Assembly (NCBI GenBank): GCA_947683625.1
Contig: CANTUR010001091.1
Location: forward strand, 219,862 to 283,861
Direction of reading: 5' to 3'
DNA from: Mallotus nudiflorus
Taxonomy: Eukaryota > Streptophyta > Magnoliopsida > Malpighiales > Euphorbiaceae
DNA length: 64,000 bases
Positions 36,066 through 48,563 of the stretch are shown here, one piece after another. A program made the translations under genes and the position numbers. Below the pieces are notes generated by a model that did no database searches, was not told the origin of the DNA, and was given only the letters and a program-made list of their open reading frames with translations. Positions within the stretch are counted from its first letter, which is position 1, and each line of letters opens with the position of its first letter.

Positions 36066-37169
36066 CAGTTAGAGAGAAGCTTGAGTCGTGATGAGAATGT
36101 AGAAAAAGGAATAGTGCAACTAGTTCCCTTTTAAGCTTTTTATAAGGGGAGAAGCTGAATTCGGATGGGATTAGGATTCTTCTAATCGATAGAGATAAGG
36201 GATGATAGATAAATAATAAGGATAAATGGATATGGAAAGATGATAAATAAAGGATAAATAGTTTAATTACCTAATTATCCTAATTATCTACAATCTTTAT
36301 CCATTTACTTAAGTTTGATATAAGGAATTTGAATTCGTATCAAGACACATATCATTTTAATACAGTGCATACAAACAATACAAGATTCAAAACACAACAA
36401 TATGACAAAAATAGTCTAATACAAATAAAAGTCAAAAAGAAAGATAGCTTAGATCAATCATCCCGAGCTCTAGAATCCGGCCATAGGCTCCATCCTCTGG
36501 TAGGATCATCTCGATGAAAAGTGTCCTGAGGTCTGACAGATGAAGTCCCAGCACTATAAGGATCAATGCCTAAATCTGCAAGCTATCGATGAAGCATCTC
36601 AATCTCACGCTCGAGATCACTAAAGTAGCTCTGTACATATAGGAAGTAACATGTCATGTGCATTTCATACATTACATGCATACATTTGCACTCCCAATGT
36701 ACATACTTGCCCTCCAACTATCTATAACTTGCATAGTGAAAAACCTCTGAGATGAGGCAAGTCCATGCAAGTACTCCTATGTCTGAGGAACCTGTTTTGT
36801 AAATTTACTAAAATTAGTGTTAAGTGTATATATCATGCAGGGAATAAGTCAGAAAGCCTCACATGAGAAGCATCTGCTGGAGAAAAGATAGGAAGCTAAG
36901 CCTCATCGAAATGCATCTGTTGCTCAACTAGATTCTGAACAGTAAGAGCCCAATAGTAGATGGACTTATCTAGGAGAGAAACATCACCAAGGGTAACACT
37001 AGCAAAAGCCCCATCGTGACTAGTCCTAATATGCTAAGTAGAATGAGCATGGCTAGGTTTGAACCTAGGACCCTCAAAATTAAGAGCAATATCAGTAACA
37101 AGAATAGTCTTAGACTCAAGAATGGTCTTAGCCCCCTAAGCAGTCTCAGTCTCCCCCTCCATCAGCTCA
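36066..37169 (-). other. Region between PMD exons and C-terminal module
   Basis: Minus-strand reading shows Ser/Thr-rich broken fragments but no clear family. By position it matches the Ser/Pro linker of the outer copy (20690-21440), and small introns are likely. The AT-rich part at 36066-36330 could also be leader for the downstream ORF. Confidence 0.4.
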
Positions 37170-38580
37170 TCAACAGAAGAGCCAATCTCCTCGAGCTAAG
37201 AATAAAGAATGAATAAAGCATGAATTCCAAAAAAAAGAATAAAAGAAATTATCAGAAATTACCTCAGCCTGGTTAATAGGAATATGCTTTAAGAGATGCT
37301 TATGAATGAATTGCTGGTAATGTCGTGATTGCTCAAGGAAGGTCGAAGCATCATATCCCTGAAGTGCCACTGTTAGCTCTAAACCTATCAGATGAGAATT
37401 GCACAACATAAAATAAGGGACATCAAATGGAATACAACATTGGGAAGGTCCAGAAGACCAGCGATGCACTCGCTCTCCTAAATACCACATCCGATAACCA
37501 TATCCAAGAAGTAGAACCCTCATAGACTCAAGTTGTACTGCACTAGCCATAAAGTCATATCTTTGGACATTATCAGCTCCCGCTGACCAATTAGAATTAA
37601 TCTAAAAAATCATGTTAATTAATTTTTATTTTGATTAAATAATAAAGCACTAATAAATTTTCTTTTTACCAGGTACCACTCAACAGTATTCAGCTAATCA
37701 CGATAGGTTTGAAGAGTGTTCCCAGCACTAGCTAAATAGGAAGAGCCCCATCTCTGTATCAGAGGAAGACTCCTATCAGAACTGATAACATCAAAGCCCA
37801 TGATTAACCCGATCTCTATGCTCCATATTTGAAAGAGAAAAATAAATAAGTCGCAAGTCATATAGAAAGTAGGGATGGTGACAACTAGGGAAAAGATAAT
37901 GTACATGCAAGACATGCCAAAAGCCACACATTGTCATAGCACCTCTATAGATAGTGTCCAGTCTATAGTAAAGATAAGTAAGTGTAGCAGATCCCCAATC
38001 AAGTCTGGCAACTCGACCCAAGTCACGGAGTGGGCCAAGCAGAGCAATACTAACCTCATGACCAGTCTCGCAAAAGAGGGTCATACCCAGCAGTATCAGA
38101 AGGAGACACCTCACCTTATGAGCGATCTAATGAGGAGTGGTCGTAGGAAGGCGTCTAAATCCCTTAACTAATGATGAAAGGAGAACATTCTTCCGATTCT
38201 TCCACGTTAAAGTGAACCCGATCAAATCTCACATATACTGACTCCTCACATGCTCAGGGAGATTGCAATAATAGATATCGAAGGAAATGGGAGTCCCTCC
38301 AAAAGCAATCCCAATGATCGTAGAAAAACTCAAAGGTGAAACAGTCAACTTGCCTACACGGGTGTGGAAAGTATGGGTAGAGTCCATCCATTACTTAATT
38401 AGAGCAAATAAAGAATAACAATCAGACTTTCCTTGAGCTGAAGGAAGCACATCAATGATATGTCTAAACCTGGAAGCCCAAATCAACTGTGCTACATTAT
38501 CTAGCATCTCATGAAACAATTCTTGAGCTATGTGAAAATAGCCTGTGAATTTCATCGCTCGTTGGATGAAATTCAAGGAT
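37170..38580 (-). pseudogene. Antisense plant mobile domain (PMD) gene, inner element
   Basis: The minus strand, opposite to the host element, starts MNFIQRAMKFTGYFHIAQEL. It then gives STHTFHTRVGKLTVSPLSF, GTPISFDIYY, LGPLRDLGRVARLDWGSA, YLYYRLDTIYRGAM and CGFWHVLH, the PMD core. An intron at 37904-37829 (76 bases, acceptor now CAA) leads to WSIEIGLIMGF and PLIQRWGSS. A second intron at 37669-37602 (68 bases, GTAAAAAG...TTTTTTAG) leads, in frame, to NSNWSAGADNV and YRMWYLGERVHRWSSG. Neither intron length is a multiple of three, so splicing is needed for the frame. Stops at about 38391, 38222 and 38130 show decay. Confidence 0.8.
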
Positions 38581-39500
38581 TCATAAATAAATAAACAAAA
38601 TTGAATTAATTAATTAATTGGCATATTAATTAATTAATTAAAAATTGAAAAATCATAAAAGCCAATCGACTTTTGCCTAATGTCAATCGGCATCAGCCAA
38701 AGTCGATTGGCATTTGAGCAAATGTCAATCCGACTTTGCATACAGACCAAATTTTGACCTTTTGACACTATTTTTCACATATTTGATCAGTTATACAGTA
38801 TACATAGAGCTAAAATACTATGTGACAAGAGTTTTCATGCAATTCTTTTATCAATTTCTAATCTAGTTTGAATAATGTGCATACTAGTTTGCATTCTAAA
38901 ATTTATTCTGACTATTAGCCTTATAGAAGTTCTTTTTTATAGGAATGAGCATAAATGAGGAAATGTTACCTCATTACCAACATTTGTACACCTATGGAGG
39001 TGAAAGTAAGTCAAAGGAAGAATAAAAGAGCCTTCTTGAAGTCCGAGGTTGTTCTAAGGAAAATGAAGAGGTTGAATGATTGGGTTTGCTGAAATGTCTA
39101 CTCTTCTATGTACTCTATGTTGTGGGTCAACCATAAGATCTGACAAATTGCATATCGGACGTTATATGATCAAGAAATCAAGAAATGAAAATCAACACAA
39201 GGAAAGAAAAGAAAATGAGGAATGAATGAGATATGCAAAAAAGGGAAGTAATAAATAAAATGGAAAATGTTCATTTTAGTCCTTTAGATATGCTTGCATT
39301 TAAATTCAAGTTATTTCTTTGCAATCCAGTCGATAATTGCATTTTAATTAGGAACTAGTTCCTAATTAATTCATCCATAACATACATTCATCTGTATTTA
39401 TTCTAAATTCTCAATCAAGTACAGAATACATAATGTAAATACAAAATTCAATTTTTGCATTTTACATGCATTATTTTAATTAAAGGATTTTAAATTCATA
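38581..39500. other. Upstream region of inner antisense gene
   Basis: AT-rich and non-coding. It should hold the promoter and leader of the antisense gene, but I see no convincing TATA box or ATG exon here. A run of AATTAATTAATT lies at 38605-38640. A short GATTGGC/GCCAATCG inverted pair lies at 38660-38735. Confidence 0.4.
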
Positions 39501-39684
39501 TGCTGCCCATGATTATGTTATGTACTGCATAGTAGTCATAACCTTCACTATGTTATGTGCTATATAGCAATTATAACGTAAGTTATTAAATTCATAATTT
39601 GCTAGACGTTCCATGAGATCTATAGCAAATTTGAAAGTTGTACTTTTGCTAGTAGCTACATTGTAGTTATAGCATTTTTTTTTA

Positions 39685-40045
39685 AATCATCATTAGACAT
39701 CCCACAGAGAATATAATGAAACTCATTATCACTAGACTTCCTATAAGGAATATAGTGTGTGCATTGTTAAATGTCCCACAGAGAATATAATGAAACTCAT
39801 TATCACTAGACGTCCTATAAGGAAAAAAAATGTGTGCATCATTAAACGTCCCATAAGGAATATAACAAAATTCATCATTGCTAGACGTTCCACAGGAACT
39901 ATAGCAGATTTTTAATTCATCATTACTAGACATTCCATCAGAACTATAGCAGACTTGCAATTCATTGTCACTAAACATCCCATAAGGAATATAGCGAAAC
40001 TCATTTGTATAAAGTTCACTAGATGTTTCACAAGAAATAGTGAGA
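39685..40045. repeat. Tandem array in 3' untranslated region, about 40-base unit
   Basis: About eight degenerate copies of CTAGACGTCC-like / CA(C/T)A(A/G)GGAATATA / GAAACTCATTATCA occur from 39690 to 40040. They are seen as repeated AGA(C/T)(G/A)T(C/T)CC words at 39694, 39746, 39768, 39820, 39847, 39884 and 39928. Frames on the minus strand give a repeated Ser/Tyr/Cys peptide, which I do not take as a protein. Confidence 0.8.
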
Positions 40046-40185
40046 CTTGATAAACATTACATTCACTTAAAATTGCACAACAATTTAGCATCAAACTATC
40101 AATTAGGATACAACTAGGTATCCTAGTTCTTTCCTTCAAAATTGTGTGCTTCTACTACTTTGTCGCAATTGGTCAAGCAAACAGC

Positions 40186-40201
40186 GACAAAGGGGAGCAA
40201 C
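40186..40201 (+). promoter_or_regulatory. Polypurine tract of inner Tat element
   Basis: GACAAAGGGGAGCAAC stands directly before the 3' LTR start TGTAAGC, the place of the plus-strand primer. Confidence 0.85.
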
Positions 40202-42207
40202 TGTAAGCACCCAATTTTATGATGCAATTATGCATAGTGCGACGAAAGCCCCTATGATGAAAAATTAATCGAGAAATTGATCCCTAGTGTTGAAATTTGA
40301 GATGTTAATGACTAAATTGTAGTGTTTTTTGGACCTAATTGCCAAACCTTGATTTTAGAAGTTTTTTTCAAAATTTTTTAAATTTTTCGGGACCGCACTA
40401 GCAAAATGTCAGTCGGCATTATGCATTATGAAGCATTTTTGCTTTTTTTAGTATATTCAGTCCTTTTTTAGTGTTTTTCTGTTCTCTGATTGGTCTGAAA
40501 TTATTTTTTTAAGAAACTAATTTTACTATTTTTTGTGTACAGTACGTGAAATATCATTTTATCCTAATTTTTTATTTTGAAAAAAGTAGCCTCTCCTATG
40601 ATCATGCAAGAGGTTAGCATTGTTGTGATCACGCGAGAGTTGTTAGCTGAGGATAAAAGGAAAGGGAAGTGACAAAGAGAGGAGGTCGCGTTCTGGAGAG
40701 AGGCTAGGGTTTTGAAAATTTTGAGAGAAAAATTAACACAAAAAGAAAAAAAAAACCTTCTATTGTAGGATTTCAAAGAAATCGTTTTTCAAAGGGAAGA
40801 AAATATACATTTTTTTAAAGTCCAGGAAATCAAGAAGAAAAGCAATAGAGTCAATTCCAAATGGTGAAAATCACAATCTAAGGGGCCATTTAACTGCATC
40901 TACACAACATCCTTTTCACTTCTTTGCTTATTATTTTCTTTTAATTTAATCTTTTATTTTAATTATTGAGTTGATTATTGATTAAATTTTGTTATTTTGT
41001 CTTTTTTTAGCTTTTGCTCTTTGGTGCTTTGGGAATGAGGATTGGTTACGGTGTAGTATTTGAACAGTAATCTTGAAGAAACCATGGAATGCCATGGATC
41101 AAAACTTATGAAACCCCCACTGAATTTAGGATTTTTTTATTTCTCTGTGTTATTTATTCATTTATTGCTTATGGGTTGTAATTAAATTTTCTTTTAATTC
41201 TCTGTAATATAGGTTGTAATAGCGCCAATAGTGGAAAAGTAGTGGAATTCTAAATTCTCTGCACTAAACTTGATTAGAAATTAGGGTTTCACTAGGTAAA
41301 AATCAATTAAAATTAAATTAGGGTTTGCATGTAATTGATTTAGTTTTTTTTTTAGAAAATCATATAAATTTTATGTTTGATCTCATTGTGTTATGAATTT
41401 TTTTTCGTCTTTTAATTCTTTGGGCCCCAAGCCCATGATTAGGTCTAATTCACTTAAAATAGGTTTATAAATGATTGAGGTTAATTAATTAATTAAAATA
41501 AATTTAGGCCCATTAAGTGAATTTAGACTTAGGCTCATTTTTTAACTAAAATTAATTTAGACTTAGCTTAGCCCATTTAATTTCATTTCCTTTAAAATAA
41601 AAAAAACTTAGGCCTACATTTCACTAAAAATAAAATCAAGTTAGACTGGGCCTACTTATAAATTCCAATTTTCTTAAAACTTATAGATTTAGGCCCACCT
41701 TTAGATAATTAAAATCAATAGACTTAAGCTCACTAATCAAAATGTAGGCCCACTTTTAGTCTATTTCATTTGTAAATAAAAAATGTAAATCTAGCTAACT
41801 TTTAATAAAATTAACCTAGTTTAGACTTAGGGACGATATACTTGAATGCATTTTTTATGTGTGATTTTATTAACTAGATGCCTTAAGGTTAAATGGATGT
41901 TCAAATAGGGTTTAATAAAATTGCATGTAATTAGAGAATGAAGTAATAGTTTATAAAGTAACTTTAAATGAACATGAGATTAAGAGAAGCTAGTATTCTG
42001 TTCCCAGAATCTCCTGGTTGTGGTTTTAACTTTCTTTTAGAGAATTGAGTACCACTAATCGAATTGTCCCAATTATTACCCTAGGTGGTGACTCATCTTC
42101 TCCACGCTATGACTTTATGGCATAGTAGTGTGTTCCCTAAGGCCCTGAGCCTAAATAGTATCGCAGTTGTTAAAATCTTGGGCGCGTGCTAAACCCCACC
42201 ATCTACA
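40202..42207 (+). repeat. 3' LTR of inner Tat element
   Basis: 2006 bases, starting TGTAAGCACCC and ending ATCTACA. It is the partner of 25386-27408. It is followed at once by the right copy of the GTAGC duplication. Confidence 0.95.
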
Positions 42208-42212
42208 GTAGC
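42208..42212. repeat. Target site duplication (right), GTAGC
   Basis: Identical to 25381-25385. After it the outer RT sequence resumes. Confidence 0.95.
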
Positions 42213-43400
42213 CATCCTCTGATAAGTAGCCCCTGTATTCTTCAACTCAAATGCCATTATTGTATAACAATAAATGCCCTATTTAGTGGTGAAAGAAGTC
42301 TTCAACTTATCGATCACTACCATCATAATCTGGTTGTATCCTGAGAAGCCACCTATAATGGAGTACATGGCACTAAAAGTTACACTGTTGACTAAGGTGT
42401 CAATATATGGTAAAGGAAAGTCATACTTTGGACAAGCCTTGTTTAGATCCCTGTAGTCTACACACATCCTAACTCTCTCTTTCTTTTTAGGAACTGGGAC
42501 TATGTTTGCTAGCCATTGAGTGTCATCTACCAATTCTAAGAACTTTACTTTCAACTGCTTTTCTACTTCTTTCTTAACTAAGAGAGCCCATTCTCACCTT
42601 AATATTCTCTTCTTTTGCTTTATCGGTGCCATGTGAGGATATGTGGGGATCCTATTTTTGCAATTTCTCTATCAATCCTAAGCATATCCTCATTGCCCCA
42701 AACAAAAAATTTACGTCTTCTTTTCAAAGTTTCTTTCATTTTTTCTCTCATAAGGAGTTAATTTAGAAGCAATAAGTATATTCTTAAGATTATCACATGT
42801 GCCTAGATTAAATGACTCAATTTTTACTGAATTAATGTCAAATGTATGCATGAAATTATCATCATATGCAGAATAACCGTTAGGAAAAACATCACACAAG
42901 TAAACATAATTAAACCTTATCACATTAACTTTAGAAAAGAAAATGTCATCAATTTCAAAGAAATTAGAAAGAGAATTGTCAAGGTCATCATAGAAAACAT
43001 CCATAATAGAATTGAGAACAAAGGATTTAAAGTTGAATTCCTCTTTCTGGTTAGCAGTACCCTTCATCTCTACTATAGGAATGTCCTTTTCTGATTTCAG
43101 AGTTAGCACCAATTTTTCCACCATTGGCTCCTAAATAATAGATTTGTTAATCCCATTCACATGTTCAGCAAAGATTTCAAACCTAGGGACTAACTTCTCA
43201 GCAATTATTAAAAGTTTAAGAGCTCCTTGGTAGGGGTAGTTAGCACCTTCCTCCATAAATATTTCCCAAAGTGTCTTCTCCTTTAGTTTAGCCTTCACTT
43301 TATCCTTCCCAAAATTTCCCCCAGCTTCTTCCTCTTCCTTAGACTCATCTGCTTTCAGATACCCTACCCCGTGTTTTAAGATTGGCACTTTAGGTTCAAC
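42213..43400 (-). pseudogene. Outer Tat RT N-terminal half and linker
   Basis: On the minus strand, the linker (43388-42711) contains the same YLCDV...FDINS stretch as the inner element. RT follows: WLANIVPVPKKKERVRMCVD, YRDLNKACPKYDFPLPYIDT and FSGYNQIMM, then FELKNTGATYQRMAT at the insertion point. The following residues (TFLHNMIHKE) lie at 25385. The RT frame is open from 42554 to 42279; a stop follows LKTSFTTK. Confidence 0.9.
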
Positions 43401-43432
43401 AAACTCAACGGGCCGTATTGATTCTTACCTAA

Positions 43433-44087
43433 TCATATTCCAGGTATAAAGCGCATGTTCTTCATTATACTTATAATTCTCGGATTCAAATCATCTTCAT
43501 AGATAATGCAAATCTCAAAACTCAGACTATCTAAAATTTCACTGGGAGTTAACTTCAAAGCAGCAATAACAACTTTGGTTTTTGTTATGATAGTAACTAC
43601 CCTACCCTCATGTGGAAATTTGATCATCTGATAGATAGTAGATAGCACTCCTCCAAGAGGATGAAACTATGGCCTCCCTAGAAAAATGGCAAAGGTGACT
43701 GGAATATTGATGACATATAGGTTGACCCAAACCTCAATAGGTATAGTCTTGACCAAAGCTCTAAAAGTTCCCTCAACTTGCCTCTTCGTATCAATCATAG
43801 GCCTTAATGATCTCATCAAATGGCTTTAGATCAGCTACTGTTAATCCTAACTTTAGAAGAATTTTCAAAGGACAAACATTAATGGCGAACCCATTATCAA
43901 CCATAACACAAAAGGTCAATTTCCCTTTCACTTTGGCCTTTATGAACAAGGCTTTGCTATGGTCCCCTCCTTCTAAGGGCAGGTCATTGTCCATAGAAAC
44001 AATTACCCCCAAAGGGCTACTTATTAATGAATCCACCATTTGTTCTAGAGTATGGGTTGAGGGGATCTTCTTATGATCAAGGGCCAT
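43433..44087 (-). pseudogene. Outer Tat aspartic protease
   Basis: The 98-codon frame from 44087 includes KGKLTFCVMVDNGFAINVCP with the Asp-Asn-Gly active site, followed by LKILLKLGL. A shift separates it from LSTIYQMIKFPHEGRVVTI (43648-43590). The latter matches STVHQKIKFSHEGKVVTI of the inner element. Confidence 0.85.
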
Positions 44088-44099
44088 AACTAGTGCTCC

Positions 44100-45790
44100 T
44101 GATGGGCTCGAGAGTTCATAAGCAACTCCTAAACACTGGCAAGAGTTTTCTCATTTTTTGTAGCTTCTAAAATTTCCTCAATTTTCTCATCTTTCTTTGA
44201 TTTGACTTTCACTTTTTTTGGTTTAACATCTTTCACTTCCTCCTCTTTCTTCTTAAGATTCTCAACTGATTAGGCTATCTTCCCTTCATTCTTTTGCCAT
44301 AGATGAATTGCTCCCCTTCTTCATCATCGGAACTCCATCTAAAACATTCACATGAAGCCCCATAGACTGCCAGTTCAAGTCTTTTAGTTATAGTTTTAGT
44401 GGTGTGGATATGGCATCAATGAAGAAATTAAGGACTTGTTCCTCTATTAAGCAAGTATTGTTCATCAGGATGCATGGATTGAGTAGAGGTACATTTTGGT
44501 AGTTAGGTAGAGGGTTATTTTGGGTGTTAGGTTTTCTGGTGTCAGGGTCGGTTATTTTGCCTAAATCAATTAAATATTAAACCTTATATTTTAGGCAAGT
44601 GCATCCATTAGTATCGTGTTTGATGTTTTGGTGATATCTGTAGTATAGTTTTAGTTCGGCATTTAGGAAAGGAGGTTTTTTAGGCAAGTATTGCAACATG
44701 TTGTTTTCAATTAGCTTCTCTAAGACTTTTCAGAGAGGTCTTCCTAAGTTAGAACCTTTAAGATTATCTGATAGTATTGATCTGTATATTACTGGTCGGC
44801 CCAATTCCACTGCTGGATCTAATCCTTTCCCTTTTTGCAAATCTTCCACTGAAGAATTTTTTTCTCCTGTGCCAAGTCGAATTCTTTCTACACTCCAAAT
44901 TTATACAACCCCTTAAAATTCTGAACTTCTAAATCTTTAAGTTTTTTAGAGAGTGGAAGTACACACCCTTCTATTACTATTACTAGCTTATCAAATTCTA
45001 TGGTCCAGTGCTTCATCTGTGCCAATTTTGCTCTCCACTTAATTAAGTAAGACTCATTGAATTTTTGCTTCACATTCTGTAGATCTCTCAAAGATGCTTC
45101 CATCTTAATATTGAGACTATACTACTTTATAAATGTGGCATATAATCCCTCTTAATCAGTTTGGATATGGGATTCCAAAGCATAGTACCATCTAATGGGT
45201 GCTCCATCTAAAGATAAAGGAAATTATTTTACAATTTATGCCTTTGTCAAACTGATCATCTTCATGTGGGTTACATACTACACTAAATGTAGATGGGGAT
45301 CCTCTGTGCTAGTAAATTTCTTCAGATCAAGGAATTTAGCCTTCCATGGTAGGGGTTTTCATCCTCATCCAAACTCATATCAGAGTAGTTTATTGGAGCA
45401 TTTATCCCCTTTTCTTTCATCATCAATTGCATTTGAGTCATGTTCTTGGTCAGATTCTTGGCCCAATCAGGTTTTTCTACATTCTTTATAGTGTCTATTT
45501 CCACATTCTATCTGGCTATAAGCTCTACTCCTTATGATCCTCTCTTTCTCGTCTTTTGGAGTTTTCAACATCTAGGTTAAATGGTTAGGGCTAAAGTGCT
45601 AGCGGCTGAGGTGTCGGTGGTTCCTATCTGACTGGTCCCCTCATTTTGGCCATCATCTCTCTCATAATTGCCTAGGTTTGATAGGATATTTCTACCATCA
45701 ACTTATCCCCAAAAGCCTCAATATTAAACTCTGTCATCTTAGTTTCTCTAGAAATCCTAACTAGGCAACTGATATTAGACCATTTCCAAT
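44100..45790 (-). pseudogene. Outer Tat gag
   Basis: Minus-strand order: an N-terminal part (MTEFNIEAFGDKLMVEISYQ near 45735), MSLDEDENPYHGRL (about 45330-45375), the retrotransposon Gag capsid core with LDGAPIRWYYALES, MEASLRDLQNVKQKFNESYL and WRAKLAQMKHW (45103-45000), then a degenerate Cys/His region YYRYHQNIKHDTNGCTCLK (about 44600-44650). The capsid core forms virus-like particles in active elements. Stops and shifts break it, but it is more complete than the inner gag. Confidence 0.8.
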
Positions 45791-46592
45791 TGGAAGACTA
45801 TCCTAAATCTACATCTGTAATAACCATGGATTAGAAATATGCATGACTTATATGCATGAGATGCAGGTTCAATTAAAATAAAAAAAACCAACATATATTC
45901 TATTTACACATAACAATAAGAAACAAAATATAAAGCTCTCAAATGATATCTCCACCCTTATTTGTCCTATACACGTATTCACTAGTGAGTTATTTGTCCT
46001 AGGATTGTTGTTCTAGGTTTTAATTATTAGCAAGGGATAATAAAATTGATGAATGAAAAATAAGTCTTAAGATGGTACAAAAAAATAGTAATTTCTTCAA
46101 ATAATTCCAAAGTTCATTTTAATAGGCCAACAATGACATCAAAGGCCCACCTTGTTAAGATCCATTTTTAGTGGGCTAAAATAGGCATGAGAGGCCCATC
46201 TTGGAAAGGTTTGTTTATAATGGGCTTGGGCTTTATTCAAAGAACATTAAACATATGCATTCAAGAAAAATTCTAATGGAAATTGCTAAGTCACTATATG
46301 AGCAGAGTCTCAGGTAATAAGTTTTAGTTCCTACAGCTATATACCTCCATTATGTCTCCCCACTGAAGGGTCCATGCAACGTGAATAAGTATGTGCTATG
46401 AGTGACAGTAATCAAATACTCAACTACTAGGTTTGAATGAAACACAAGCGACAAAGTAAAGATTATTGTTAGTTTATTTGGGACTTGGTGTGCACATTAT
46501 GTGGAAACGTGTAGTGAATACAAGAATTTGCAAAGTAAATAAGGAAATAATCAAAGATGATAAATTACAGAACACTTGGAATTAGTTTCTCT
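45791..46592 (-). other. Leader of outer Tat element
   Basis: Untranslated region between PBS and gag. No ORF is present. The 46110-46225 part has a repeated GGCCCACCTTG / TTAATGGGCT-like theme. I see no further structure. Confidence 0.6.
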
Positions 46593-46611
46593 ATCCCCAG
46601 TGGAGTCACCA
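46593..46611 (-). promoter_or_regulatory. Primer binding site of outer Tat element
   Basis: Minus-strand TGGTGACTCCACTGGGGAT is one base from the LTR end. It is a tRNA-Arg-type site as in other Tat/Ogre elements and sets the element's orientation as minus. Confidence 0.85.
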
Positions 46612-46612
46612 C

Positions 46613-48563
46613 TATAGGCGGCAAGGTCAGGCACACACCCAAGTGTTGGGGACCACGACACTGTGTGAGCTCAAAGCTCATTAGGAAATACAAAGTGGGC
46701 TTGGGGCCCAATATGTAAATGGAGTCACCACCTGGATAAAAATTGGGACACACTATATAGCAATTGGATTCCACAGAGGTTCCCAAAAGCCGTCATCAGA
46801 GATCGGTTTCAAAAACTGGGTATGGGCTCTTGAAAAGCCCACCTAACCTTACGGTTGGCCTCCATGTATGTTTCATATTTTATTACCTTTGATTATTAAA
46901 TTATTTCCCTATTAACATGTGAATTGTAATCTTTTCCACTTTTAGATTTTACATCGAGTTTACACATTAGTCCCATTTCATGCTTATAGCCCGACATACA
47001 TTGCAGATAAAATAAATAATAATAATTTACAATTATACATTCCAAATGAATGGGGTAAAGGATTAGGGATTACAATGCTTTGTTCAAATATGTAAAATAA
47101 ATAGAAAATAAACCATACATAAACCAAAAATAAACTAATTAATTATACAAATAATACCTCTCAAGAACTAAATAATGGAATAATTATTTGATAATTAAAA
47201 ATTATCAAATAATTCCTGCAAGAAACACAAGTTAATGCTATTGCATAAAATGACAATATTATCTTACAAAAAATAATCAAAAAATAACATTTATGGGAAA
47301 TATAAATAAAATCACAAAATAGTCTATAAATAACATAATAATCATTATTCAATAACAATATTAAATAATATCGTAATCATGCATAAACTCAATATATATA
47401 ATAATAAAAACACAAAAATCACACAAAATATATTAAATAAAAATTAAAAATCAAAACAGAGTGATGCAGGATTCTGGTGAAGAGGTGTCGGCATTGCTCC
47501 TGACCAAGAGGCAATTTCACATCGCCTCAACATGAAGGGATAATGCTTTTATGAAGAGGCGTGGCCTCTTCAACAGAGACAAAGACAGTCTACAGTTCTT
47601 AGATTCTAAGAAACTCAAAATTTATACAAACAAAACAAAGATTAGTACAATTATACAAAGATCAACAACTAATATTTCATGTTTCATACAATCATGCTTC
47701 TTCTATGACCTTAAATAAGTAGCACAACTCAAGAAAACAAGCAAAATAGTATAAATCAAAGCTTTTAATGAAAATAAAGGACTTAAAGCTAAAAATGAGG
47801 AGTCTCACTGATTTGGATAAGTTGATGCTCCTAACTAAGCCCTCAAAGTTTGGTTGATGGATTTGAGTCCTTTGAATGCAAGAGAATCCTTCCCTTTCTC
47901 AAGGAAATGAAATCCTTTAATCCCAAAAGTCCCCTTCCTCTTTTTTTTCTTTTTCTTTCTTCCTCCCTTATTTTTTTTAGAGACTCCTCTCTATGTTTTC
48001 CTTTTTAAAGACTCAAGTCCAACCAAAGAAATTTTTCAAAAGTCCAAAAAAGGTCCCCTTTTCAATGCCCACTCTCTCCCTTTATGTCCTCTCAAACTCC
48101 TAACCCAACCACTCTCACCCTCTCCCCTGTGCTTTTCATTATTCCTTAGGCCCTTTTTCCCTCTTTTCTTGCCTTCTTTTCTTTCTTTTTATGTCATAAT
48201 TTTTAAGATTTGGAGTAGGTGAGTCTCAATTGCTGCAATTAATGGCATTTAATGTTGCAGTTGGTAGGTGTGAAGAGTCGCCACCTCTTTAATGAGGCAT
48301 CGCTTCATCGATGCTCAGGGTGAAGAGGTGACACCTTTTTGTTGAGGTGATCGCCTCTTCACCCAAGCCAGGTCTAGGCCTTTGGGCCAAAAGGCTATAG
48401 GCTTAGGATTTTGAGGATTGGGCTTACTATTTTAGGCTTAGTTGTGGTGTTTTGGGCTTTCAAGTGTATTTTAGAGAAGTTTCGTGCTTCCCTTGCATTC
48501 CAAACTCTTACTTTCTCATTATCGAGCTTTTGTTGTAGGCTAATCAAACTGAAGGTGTCCACA
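46613..48563 (-). repeat. 5' LTR of outer Tat element
   Basis: On the minus strand it starts TGTGGACACC at 48563 and ends CCGCCTATA at 46613. It is the partner of 15442-17355 along its whole length, including the GAGGC hairpins (for example at about 47509-47529, where one arm now has a mismatch). Confidence 0.9.

Larger units (their letters stand above)
25386..42207 (+). mobile_element. Inner Tat/Ogre-type Ty3/Gypsy element
   Basis: A complete-length 16.8 kb element inserted in the RT of the outer one, in opposite orientation. LTRs are 25386-27408 and 40202-42207, with exact GTAGC target duplications. Order: LTR, tRNA-Arg-type PBS, leader, gag remnant, protease, RT, RNase H, integrase, antisense PMD gene, tandem array, polypurine tract, LTR. 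The LTRs differ at about 22 of the first 160 bases by eye, so it is itself old. All ORFs are broken. Confidence 0.95.

Noticed and set aside
37875..38171. Plus-strand ORF of 98 codons in the inner Tat element
   Set aside because: Complement of the antisense PMD exons, which show clear family motifs.
39682..40139. Minus-strand Cys/Ser/Tyr-rich ORFs
   Set aside because: Read-through of the short tandem array in the inner Tat element. No start context or known family.
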